Source: Mesaphorura yosii (taxonomy: Eukaryota; Arthropoda; Collembola; Poduromorpha; Tullbergiidae). From it: a stretch of DNA of 64,000 bases. The DNA lies in assembly GCA_009869945.1 (NCBI GenBank), contig WIXG01000223.1:62001-126000 (forward strand), written 5' to 3'. Under the pieces are notes generated by a model. It made no database searches. It saw only the letters and a list, made by a program, of their open reading frames with translations, and was not told the origin of the DNA. Every line of letters begins with the position of its first letter. Position 1 is the stretch's first letter. Positions 14,801 through 26,800 of this stretch are shown here, in pieces. The translations under genes were made by a program, and so were the position numbers.

Positions 14801-17800
14801 GTTGATGAGTGGTGCCAGTGCAACGAGCTGGTCACTATCGTCTACTTCCACACACTCAACTTGTATTCAGAGACTACGGGCAATCAGCATTAGCATTATT
14901 GGGAATTGGAAATTCTTGAACTCAAGATAATTTATTCGAAAAACACCTGCTTTGTTTTCACTGGAACTAAAATTGGCCAATCTTCGATTATTTCACGAAG
15001 CCTCGCTCGTTTCCTGATCGGACCCTTAAATTTGGATTTGGGGAAGTTGAAAAGAGCATTAAAATTGTGCTTTCATCTTCAAGTATGGATAACATCGGTG
15101 GCCGAGCAATTATGGTAGTAACTCATCTCCACAGGGACATTTGGTGTCCTAAATCATTACATTGCACTATTCTCATCCTTCCATGCAATAAGCCAGACAA
15201 GAAACACAATTATACAACGAATTTCCTCTTCAGGTCAACAAACCACGCAGAGTTAAGAGACAAATGTAGGAAATTCATGCAAACAAACAGACATTAAAGT
15301 ATATTAAACATTATTCTGTCGTGGGTGAGGATATAGTGCACAGGAATCGCGTCTGGAAACTGGAGGCTCTGTCGAACATTCTTCTTATTTAATACTGGAC
15401 ACAATGATTGCATTTTTCATTTCAAGGGAGCATTCAATTCTGGTAGTAACTACGGTTGTTTTAGCATAGGGATCTTCTTCTTTGCTTTAATTTCCCAAGC
15501 GCATTTGCGAAAAATAAATTGTACAAGTTGGGAACAAAATGAACATATCCACAATTCAACATAGATCACTCAGTCACGAAAAAGACGACATCTCTTACGT
15601 CTACATTACAATTTCTCAGCCACATAGATGAATAATGCAGTGCAATAATTTAGGATTCAGAAAGTTTCCCTTGACTGGAGACAGCGAAAACTAGGCTGTT
15701 GTCGCAAATTGATCGCGCGGTTCAGAAAGTACGACTGGACATTATGACAAGACAGAACGAATGTACATGTACAAGGCAATTAAACGTTTGAAAGGACAGA
15801 TTAAAGAAGAAGGTGTGCTTTGACTTGACGAAATACTCTCCCGAACGGTTCAACTCAGTTTTGCTCATAGTTTCTGGTGTTCAGTTGTAGTGCATACGAG
15901 TTTGTGCGGTTTACCTTTTCAATGTGCTTTAAGCTGGGTTTGTCATCTTTCGGAGTCTCCTTCAGTTCACCCCAGTCAGGATCTCCTTGATCTTTGCCCC
16001 ATTTGGCGTACTTCCGTTTCTTCAGCATGGCACGGAAGTCAACGCCACTCGCACCTGAAAAAATTTGCACTCACTCATTTAGGGAAGCAGACGCGAGGGG
16101 AAGAATTTTAGAAAATTATGGCCAAATTAGAAACCTGCGACGTAAAGAGTGCACTCGGCCGAGTCTTCGCCGTGGCAATTCGTAACCACAATTTTATATT
16201 GGCCTTCATCATTTGGCTTGACTTTTCTTATGGCCAGAGTGATGAGATTGTTTTCACCGTCAGTTAAGAATTTGTATCGACCTCCGTCGACAATTTCAGT
16301 CACACCCTGCAAAGGAGGACCACTTTGCAATTAAATAATGCTCATGTCATCTCCATCAGCGATACGATCATAACAACCTTGTAGAATCTAAATGTTGGCG
16401 GAGGGTTGCCTTCAACTTGGACCGTGATGTAGCCCGTTTGATCCTCAACAGCACTGTAGCTCTCCTGAACATCGACGATGGCTGGAGCTCCTGCACTCCC
16501 AGTTGCTTTGAGTGGAGTCGAAGGCTTGTCGATCATATCCTCCAGGGCGGCCATGCTGGGCCGGCGATCGGTGCTGGCTCGTCGTCGCTAAATGTTCAGA
16601 CCCACAAACAACTGTTAGACTTAATTCTCATTTTTTTAACGGTCCAGTGCAGGTTGAAAAATAACGTGCTCACATACAAAATAAAACATTACACCCACAA
16701 GCCGTTAATAAATGAAATGTGCGTTAGACGTGGATCTGCAATTTGCTGTACACATTTATTAGCAAGCGTTAGGCTCCTAACATAAATTGAGGTATAAAAT
16801 TAATTTGTTTCTGTCTTCTTGGCGTAAGGCACATATACAGGCAAGTCCGCACGTTTTGAATGCAGTCAAACGAGACATGCTGACAACTTGTTCAGGCAAA
16901 GTTCTAAATGCATTCAAAAATCAACACATGCATCTCATGAAAATTGCGCTAAGTGTGCCGCAGTACAATTGATGACCAAAAATACTTCTCTAATCTAAAT
17001 GTGTTTGTTCTAGGCAAAAATATTGCAGCTATATCTACAACGTCTGGACGACACATGTGCTCTAGATTCTAGTCTAGCATGTGGTACTAATCTAGATGGA
17101 CATGGCCTTCAAATTCGGAATTTCTGAAAGAGTCTAAAAGGTAAAACCCCAGGAATAAATAAAACAAAAAAAAGTACAAAATCATAAACGTAAAAAACAG
17201 GACGGAACGGGAACGAGCAACTCGGACGTTCGGACATCTTGGTAAAAGGTGCTCGACAATTTCGTACATATTGATGGACAATTTACATGAATAAGGCGGC
17301 GATGCTCCGGAGCCGTACGCAGTTCAACATAGAGAGCTAGAACGAACATTTAAGAGCCGTAATATCTTGAAATTTTCAAAAAATCGAAAATTATTGCGGT
17401 ATTCGCTAAAATCTGAAAAGTTTACAAAAACTGACGACAGAACGAACATTGAAATTTGACACTGATTTTGCTTGGACAATTGGACAATGAGATATTGAGA
17501 TTAAGCTTGGCAATTGTCCACTTCGACGAAGAAACGTTACAAATTACAAACCTCTTTGGTTTCGGAAGCTGCGAGCAGCTCTCCAGGGCGAGCGCCTTTT
17601 TTCTGGTAACATGGAAGAGAAACGGACATCGATCAGAAGGTGGGCAAATAATAAAGGCAAGGCTTAAGCTACTGAAGGTTTACGCATTCGAGGTGGAGAT
17701 AGTTGCAGGGCACAACCTCTGTAATAAGACAGAATAATTGAGTTGGGTGTGGGGCAAGTCATGATGCATGGATGGACCTTTCGATGCAGATTGCTTGTGT

Positions 17801-20800
17801 GGTTCAGAAAAGCATTAATCATAAATACTCTGTTTCTAACGATTCTAAAACTAAAATTCTAAAAAAAATCCAAAAATGGTCAATAGATCTAAAGGTGCTG
17901 TTTGACTAACGGAGTTAAGGTGGTCAAAAATTAATTGTAATTTTAAAAGAAAAATGGCAGTCAAAAAGGCAGCGATTATTTTTTGTTGTTTAATTCCCTG
18001 ACAGACTCAATCGGTCTCTCACCTTCGGATCGTCAAGTTCACCGGGACGAAGCTTTCCTTTCTATTGGCAACAATTAAAACCATGAGCATACATTTAGTT
18101 GTGTGTTACAAATCGGGAATGACTTGTCCTTGGGAATCAGTTTGCACTTTCGTTCTTCGTTTTGTTCTGTTACCTTTCGTGTCTAAACCTCATTTCCTAA
18201 TAACCTGCCGATGACGAACTAATTTTTTGTATGAAATGCGGTGCAATAATCAGATTGTCAGATTTAGTTCATGCTCAACAAGTCCCAAACCACAGTTTAT
18301 TACCGTTGTCTGACTGAGAACCTCTTGAAGATAGCGAAAGACGGCAAGAGAGTCGAATGAGATTAATAACTGAAAAGAGCTGGCGTCTCAGATGTTATAG
18401 CATTTGCAATGATGCAGTTATTTTGTAAGTAGCTGTGCAACAGCGGTAGATTCAGACTCATACGACATCAAATGAGGCGAGTGCAGTTTATATTATTTTG
18501 TGTAGTGCGGTGCAAAATAAAAATTCATGACTTCCGCCACGGTAAGTAACGAAAAATGTGATTGTCATACTTGGTTGTTCGGACAATCCAAACAAAATGA
18601 GAGTAAAAAATGTACACAAAAATCAACCACCGTCAGCCATTCTATGAATGATGCATCACATAAGCGTGTGACATGGCGCCATTGTCGGCGATGTTCTCAC
18701 CTTCTTTTCCTCTAAAACCTCTCCAGGACGCAGCCTTCTATTCACCTAGTATACACACGTAATAGTCAAAAATACGCGTGTAAAAAATTGAAAAAGAAAA
18801 GTGGCTAAAGAAAATTGCAAACTGCAAGAATTAGAATCTGGCATTCAAAATGTTGTTTGTTAATAAATGTGAGTGAGAGTGCATGAATCGGGCCCTGAAT
18901 GTATGAGATTTACGCTCGCCCTAAGCCTTGATCTCGAAACCTTAATTTAAGCAGCATTTGTGGCAAAAGGCGCTTGAATTTGTTCAAGCAGTACCATGTT
19001 GCTTCAGATATGAGTCTTCGCTTCGTTCGTCAGATTAGAATTTCTCCCCAGGAAAAGCAATCGTCTTCACTTCCTCGTCGTTGCTCGAAGCTCCATTTCC
19101 ACTTTGCTATTTTCTCGTTGCGTAACTCAGCTCATTTCGAAAGTTACTCAAAATATTCTGAACCTGAACTCACAAACTGCGTGTTTCACTCGTCTACTTA
19201 GTTTTGGTGTGCTATGGTCGATGACGGTTTGTTAACCGTACGCATTCTAAGGACTTGGCTACGCTGAGCTAAAGTGTACGGATGGAAGAAATTCTTCGTC
19301 GATGAACTTGAAGTATACGGAAATAAACAACAACTGATTCATGACTCGTGGGCTCGGTCGCACTCTTACCTCATCCGTAATTATGAGTGATGGGCGACGC
19401 CCATCCGGCTCAGGTGGAATGAGGGATCCACGTCGAGAAGTCGGGCCACTCCCGGGACCCAGCGAACTCTTCCTATCAGAAGTGACTTCGAGCTTCGGGG
19501 GAACAATAGCTGGTTTCGCCTGCGAAAGATTAATGGATTTCGGTTATGCTCATAGCTTGATCGTCAGCACTCAAGCTCCACTTAGGCGTCGTAAGCCGTT
19601 GTGCGGAAGAAAGAGGTCTTGATGACCTCAGAAAGGGAAAAAGCACATGCTCCATGCCACACAGCCAAACGGTGTGATGTATATTTTAAATGTATCACTA
19701 ATGACAAATGTATTGTTTCAAACTCAGGCATGCATTACGTAACGACACGGCTCTTTTTAAATCTCTGGGCGATGGAAGTAACATTGACCTGTCATGCAGC
19801 AGCTTCCGAAACAAAAGACTATTTCTGTGTGCAAGTTCGCGCAAAGCAGCAGCCAATAACAACATTGCTCACAGCAGTGCATCATCGAAGCCTGAATAGT
19901 AATTGACTTTTTCTTGGCCGAGTGACAGCATACTCTCGACAGTGGCACTTTGTTGGTGATCTAAAAAGGTCGGATGAAGGGGAAAGCAGGCCGGGGGATA
20001 GGTATAAGATTATGAGAGAAGCGGCGGATGCGAAGCTGGTTTCATGGCACGTTACTATTGGTTAAGTCAAGTTGAATTGTTGAAGCTGCGGATCGCAAAC
20101 GTTCAGTGAACCATTTCGATGGAAAAATACCTGCTGCTGCTGAGGTTTACTCTTATCGTCTGGAATCTCAATCTTTGGCGGTTCAACAACTTTGGGCCTT
20201 CCAGGCTCGACTACTTTTGGTTTCGCATCTACAATTTTGGGCTTCTGGTCTACGTTTGTCTATTTTAGTTCACAGACAGAAACAAATGACAAAAACACAA
20301 GTTTTGACAACAAGAACATGATAGATTTAAGTTGCTAGTCAAAATTCTAGCGTCTAAAGTTACTACGCTGTTCTCTACACTAAGCTGATGCTAATGGTAC
20401 TCGAACCGGTTCTAAAATCAAAATGCATACTCAACATTATACTCGCTATTCGCTATTCGACAGAGTTGAGATAATCTTGGATCTCAATGGAACAAAGACT
20501 TTGACATTGAATAATTTAGAAATAGACAACGAAACATGTGAAATGACTGATTATGCATGCAATCTCGTCGGAGTGCGACGCGGTGTTCGCGTTGCGTAAG
20601 CTCAGCTCATGTCCTCAAAACTACTTGCTAGTTCCTTCTTTCGTATTTCTCACGTGCTTCTAATTTTAACCTACAACCTCAAACTGTCTCAGCTACTTCT
20701 AAAGCGAAAGCTATATAACCAGGAAATCATACCTCAGACCCCTTCCGCTCAGGCTCCGGCTTCTGTGGGAGAAAAATGGATAGTCATATTTTAGAAACAG

Positions 20801-23800
20801 TTCTGAGAAAACGTACACAGAAATTAATGGTCGCACGCAATATGAGTGGTGCATTCGCGTTTCCCAATAAACTTATGCATTCAATAAATTCAGAAACACC
20901 TTTTGTTGAGTACATGCATGACAATCTTGTTGGTTAGCATCCGCGCATTCATTTTGTCTGAATTGTAAAAGGAGTTCTGTAACCTAATATCACGTCCAAT
21001 CAGGGGTCACACTCAGTGCCTAAACTATGGTGCTATTATTTCGCGTATCGCATACTTCTGACCACTCTTATCTCGATACGCGCAAGAGCAAATTCAAATT
21101 CATCAAAAGTGCAACGTTCGAAAACAAACTTAACCCGCAACCAATTTTATTTTCTTTGTAACATTCGCCATTCTACTATTTTCTGGCACTCCGCATATCC
21201 TCATTAAACTCTTGCACGCTAAGTGCTCAGACCTCAATTTCTACTTCTGGTATGCTCATTTTTTTCGGCGCGGGTTTCGATGGCGTTGAGGGCAAGCTCT
21301 CGACAACGGACGCCTCACTGGTTTCTTCCTCGGATTCTTCGGACTCGGCCTGTTGGACGCGCAAGCGGCGAAAAGAAAGCAAAGCATTATTTACAATTCG
21401 TAGCAGCGATTATAAAAATTGATCCAGCTTCAAAATGAGATTCGGCTGATAAAATATGCGTATGGCCCGCAAAATGCTTGCTCAGTATTATTTAGTCGGA
21501 AAATTGTAATATAAAAAATCACAAAATCAAAGCGTTCTTACGTTCATTCTATCTTCATCAATAACTATGGTAGTTGGAGGAATAATTTTCACTCGTTCTG
21601 TAGGTTTTAATTTTTCCTCCACAGTCTACCACATATACAAAAAGTAAGTAAAATATGAGACACACAACGGAAAAAGTGGGACATGGGAAGAGAGACAAAC
21701 TTTAAAAAACAATTCCATTCAATTCAATTTTTCATTTAAACCCACGCATTGTGTACACACGTTTCTGCTGAAAGTCTAAACTATAAGATGAAACGGTTAG
21801 GACTATCTGAATACTTTCTATTCTACTCTACGCATTTCACGAAATTTTATGTCACCATGCTCTATGAAGTTCTATGAATTATGAACCTTTCTTTTCTCAA
21901 TGGTAGCATCACCTCATCGCATTCCACCTAAGTACTAGCATCGTAAGTTTTGTTTCCTTCACTGACAGCAGAAGAACAAATCGAGCAGAGCATATCACTC
22001 AAATCACAACATTCCAGCTGGCTTGGTTACGTAACTCCAGTCAATCGTACCTCGGACTTGACTATTCTTGCTATGTTTCTATTTTTATACCTGTCCCGTT
22101 CTATTCATAGTACCGGATAAAAATAGAGCTAGCACCAAACTTTTGCTGGTAAACTACTACCGGTCCCGTTATCCGAAATCTCCTAGTATTTCCTTGCCGA
22201 AATGATGCGGAGCGGTAATGAAAGGGCGAGAGGCTTGAACTCTGAATCATTGTCGCGTGCTTACCTTTTCAGGTTCCGCTTTCTCCATCCCAGCCTTCTG
22301 TGCTCCTGCAAGTTTTTTTGTTCCGGCTTGCTTCGCTTCATCCAGTTTCGCCTGTTCAGCCTTCTTCGCCTCCTCCGCTTTACTCAATTGCGCCTTCTTG
22401 GCTCCATTCAGCTGGCTGGTCTCCGCTTGTTTAACTTGTTCAGCTTCAGCTTTCTTCAGCTCAGCTTTCTTCGCCTCTTCCGCTTTGCTCAGCTCGGCCT
22501 TCTTGGAACCTTCAAGCTTGTTCATTTCTGCTTGTTTAGCCTCCTCAGCTTTCTTCATCTCTGCTTTCTTTGCCTCTTCAGCCTTGCTCATTTCCGCCTT
22601 CTTGGCTCCATCCAGCTTGGTCATCTCCGCCTTCTTGGCCTCCTCCAACTTCTTCTCTTCAAGTTTCTTTGCTTCTTGCTTCTTCTTTTCCTCAACCTTT
22701 TTCTCTTCTGCCTTCTTCTCTTCAACCTTCTTTTCCTCTTCTACTTTCTTCTTCTCTTCCGCTTTCTTTTCCTCCTCCTTCTTTTTCTTGTCTACCTTCT
22801 CCTCTTTCTTTTCCTCTTCTTTCTTCTCTTCTTCTTCTTTCTTTTTCTCTAAAATGAGAAATATAAAATTAGTATGTGAGATTTGCGTTGAAAAAAACAA
22901 TCACATTCTAACCTTTCACGACCAGCTCTGCCTCAGATTCCGTCTCGCCAAATTCATTTTTCGCCACCATTTTGTAGGTTCCAGAGAACTCCTTCTTTGA
23001 ATCAGAAATTGAGAGTCTTGCCTTCGTGCCATCGAACGTGATTTTTGTTTCACGCGAATCGCGAATGATGGTCGTGTTTCTGAAGGACAAAAAATAGGAT
23101 TTTCGGATTTACGCGTTCACGCATTTAACATTGAGCCAGCTGACTTACTTGTACCAAGTGATTGTAACCTTTTTGTCGGTTTTGGTAAGAGTACAAACCA
23201 TTTCTACCGCTTTGCCTTCATCAACGACGGTGTAGGCCAGCCCCTGAGAAACCTTTGGTGGCTCTCCTTTCGGCTTCTCTTTCTCCTCTTCAGGGATGTC
23301 GGTAATCTCGATCGCTTGTGATGTCGCCTCTCCTTTTTCGTTCTTGGCGACAAACTTGTACGTGCCTTTGTCTTCTTTGGAGGCGTCGTTGATTTCGAGT
23401 CGCACTTTGTATTCTCCCTTTTCAACTTGTTCGATCTTGACGACTTTCCTGGTGTCTTCCTTCACCACAGTCTTCTCCTTGAACCACTGCACCTGTGGTG
23501 GGGCGACACAGCGGACTCGACATTCGATGACGATGACCTTCTTCTTCTCCACTTTCACGATACGCGGTCTCTCCCGAATGACGGGTGCAACTTTCAATTA
23601 AATGCATACATTTAAGAATCAATGTTGAAATCATGATACCATTTTTAAGATGTTGCCGAGTTACTTTCGATGTTGAGCGTGAGGTTGGCGTTGATTTCAC
23701 CAAATTCATTCTTAATATTGCACTTGTACAGTCCACTTTCTTCCGGCTGAGGATCCTGACAAAAGATTGTTGCAAAACAAATTTCACTTTGAGCCTTGCG

Positions 23801-26800
23801 AGCGTTTAGTCATTGAATTTACTTTTATTTCAAGTCGGATGACATAAATTCCCTTTTCCTCCTTCATGGAGATGGAGAACTTGGAAGTCTCCTTCACTTC
23901 GGAACCTTCGCAGGTCCACTTGAACGTTGGTCTTGGGTCCGACTTCACTCGGCACTCCATGTAGATGAGCTTTCCGTTTTGTTCAGACACAATCTTGGGC
24001 TTTTCCGCAAATGTTGGTGCATCGCCCTGGGCTTCAGGCTCTGCTTCAATGTTGAGATTCAGGTTCGCGTTTGACTCTCCATGGACGTTCTGCACATGAC
24101 ATCTGTACGTGCCCGCATCTTTGCCGCTAGGGTCCTGAACAAAGGATACGAATTAACTCAAGGCATTCTAACGTATTTGACAATTTGATGACAGTGTATT
24201 TTACCTTAACTTCTAGGAACAAGTCAAACAGGTCGTCTTCCACCGCAACAGTTCGCATCTTGAATTTGGAAGACTCCTCGACGGGCGTGGTTCCACGTAA
24301 CCACGTCACCTTCGGCTCCGGGTTGGCCTTGCACCGGCATCGCATCGTTATGAGGGAGCCCGTCGCATTTGGAGTGATTTTGGGTTTCTCGACAAACGTC
24401 GGTGCGATACCTCCATCGTCACCACCTTCAAGGCAGAAACATACAAGCGATATGGACAAAGAGAAAATGTTAATGAACATAGTTCAAAAGTGCAGGCAAA
24501 AGAGAAAAACGTTCGTAAAACCCTGATTTCTGTTCTCGGACAACACTGGAATTAATTACAAGTGGCTTAAGTTTGTCTCTTTCCTGAGCGCCTCAAGGGG
24601 CTCTAGCATTTCATAACCCCATGCTGTTTAGAAAAGTCTCCATGGAAGGTAGCATCACAGAAGTACATTTATAAAGTGAAGTTATAGCGCAAAGAGAAAC
24701 GCCAAGAAACATGGACACTAAGTAAATTCGGACAGTCTATCAGTAGTGATCTCGGTACAGAGGAAACATGAAGTACGAGAAATACGGAATGTAACAATAC
24801 TGAAGACAAAATAGAGAAATGTCACCGACTTAATTCAGTAGCATCGAGCATGACAATAATAATCAACTGCACGTCAGAGACGCATACCACCACAGAGAAT
24901 GTACACTTGACAGCATTACACTGTTGAGGAATATCTGCGCTGAAATCAATTCCCGCCCCATTGTGCGCCTCCTCTACACAAAATCGGACTTTAATCTTAT
25001 TCCTCGGTCTCGGCAAATGAATTAGTCACATTGTTTCCTGCCCTCAGTGACAAACAATGTAGTGCAGCATTTCACGGCTGCGGCCGTGAAACGGTTCAAG
25101 AAGTTAGAGAGCAACAGCAAACATGAGATTGGTTAGCGCGAGCAAAGCTCATTGCATGCAAACGTACACTCCCATACAGAAACGCAAACTGACGGATTAG
25201 TGGCACACAAACTCGAGGCGAGAGGGGCAACATGGTAACATATTCGATTAGAGCTCATTAATAATGATTGGATTAATCCCGCAACAAGGCTGGGCATGAG
25301 TGTAAAAGGAAGTAGTGAGTCTACCTTGGAAATTGAGGGCAATGTTGGCATTGCTTTCTCCGAAAGAGTTTACAGCATTACAACGGTAATTTCCACCATC
25401 GGAAATGGTCGGGTCACTAATTTCTAGCGTGAGTAGGTACGAATGTTTTCCAATCTCCTTCCGCTTCATCTTGATGCGGTCGGAGAGGTTCAGTGCTCGT
25501 GCGCCTTGAAACCATGTGATTTCTGGGATTGGTTCGGCTTCCAGGACGCACTCCATCAACAGAATGTCGCCCTGCTGCTTGATTGTGGGTTTCTTTGGAA
25601 ATCGAGGTGGCTTGCCTTCTGGAATCCTGACAAAGACGGACAACGGATGTGATGCAACCCGTTCGGACTATACTTAAAAGTAGGTACGTTTAAATGTGTA
25701 CTGGTGACTTACTTGAGACTCCCACCTTCGTAGTTCAAGTTGACAACAGCGGTCGCTTCGCCGTGTTCGTTCTTTGCAAATATTTTGTATTCACCTTGGT
25801 CTTCTTTTTCTGCGTTCTTTATCGTTAGTTTGGATACATAGTATACTTCTTTGGTTTCTTCCTTGACTAGTGTGGACTTGAATCTTGAGCTTTTGATGGC
25901 TTTGCCTTTGTGGTGCCTTGAGAGGAAGGTGTACAAGAAGAAACTTGCGTTAGTTTCCCACTTAATGCCCTGGTACATAATCTTTGACCTACCACAGAAC
26001 TTTTGGTTCTGGTGCCGCTGCGAGCCGGCACTCGATGGTGATGACACCGGAATCTTCTTGCCGAATGACTGGTCGTTCGGTAAAACTAGGTTTCACCGGT
26101 TTCGTGCTTCCTGAGTCCCCTAAATTGAGGAAGGAACCTACGATCCGAAGGGTTAGTAATTGGCATCAAAAGAAACATCCAACATTCAACAAAAGAAAAA
26201 GAAAACACACGCAACTGGATAATCGTAAAGGTAGCTCTTGTAAAGAAAGAAAACTCTAAAATCCAAAAGTGTCGCTGATCGGCAAGAACCTTGGGATGGA
26301 TTCACTAAGCTAAGGAGGTGAGCGTTTCGAGAAATCGAGGATCGTCAACGGGATCAACTAGCTAAAGCACTTATCAATGAATGTTAATGCATACAGCCTC
26401 GTGGTTCGTGGTTCAGCTCTAATTCAGAGAGATAGAGACTACGAAGAAAAGAGGTGAAAGTGGTGGTTAACTAAAGACTAATCAAAAAGTAGCATTTCAG
26501 GAAGACTTTCGAATGTCTCAGCAAAAGTTCCAGACATTCGAAACACTGCTTTCACCATGACACATGGTTCATCGTTCTCAAAATTTGACTTCAACATTGT
26601 CAAGTTCCGCATTTTCGACAATGGGGCGGGAAATCGGTATACGTCTTTAAACCCTAGCTCATATTCACATTAGCCCTATCCAAGAAGTGAGAGGCTACGC
26701 TAGAGTAGAGCAGAAATGGCACACGAGTTCACAACAGTCTTGCGCTATGACTCAGAAAGTGGGCAAAACGAAAAACTCACTGTCAAAGTTGAGACTGATC

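Larger units (their letters stand above)
17552..21625 (-). other. Cassette-exon region of projectin (PEVK-like, PKA-site and R-P-G-E exons)
   Basis: Eight small exons, all phase 0 at both ends: 21542-21625 (28 codons), 21233-21349 (39, acidic/Ser-rich then [15 protein letters not shown]), 20733-20762 (10, [10 protein letters not shown]), 20131-20259 (43, with [20 protein letters not shown]), 19370-19519 (50, with RRGSLIPPE and RRPSLII), 18701-18745 (15), 18023-18061 (13), 17552-17602 (17). The last three share R-P-G-E. Each has GT-AG signals and an intact frame. Because every cassette is a whole number of codons, any subset can be skipped without frameshift, as known for PEVK exons of insect projectin. 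A further 27-nt segment at 18914-18940 also has splice-like ends and phase 0 but no recognisable content. Introns between these exons are 420-640 bp and hold nothing else I can name. Confidence 0.75.

Noticed and set aside
18914-18940. 27-nt phase-0 segment with splice-like ends (VSRSRLRAS)
   Set aside because: Weak acceptor, no R-P-G-E or PEVK character; not enough to call an exon.
22202-23000. Plus-strand frames rich in Phe, Leu and Ser, looking like a membrane protein
   Set aside because: Reverse reading of the Lys/Glu/Ala repeat exon; the minus-strand frame has matching splice junctions on both sides.
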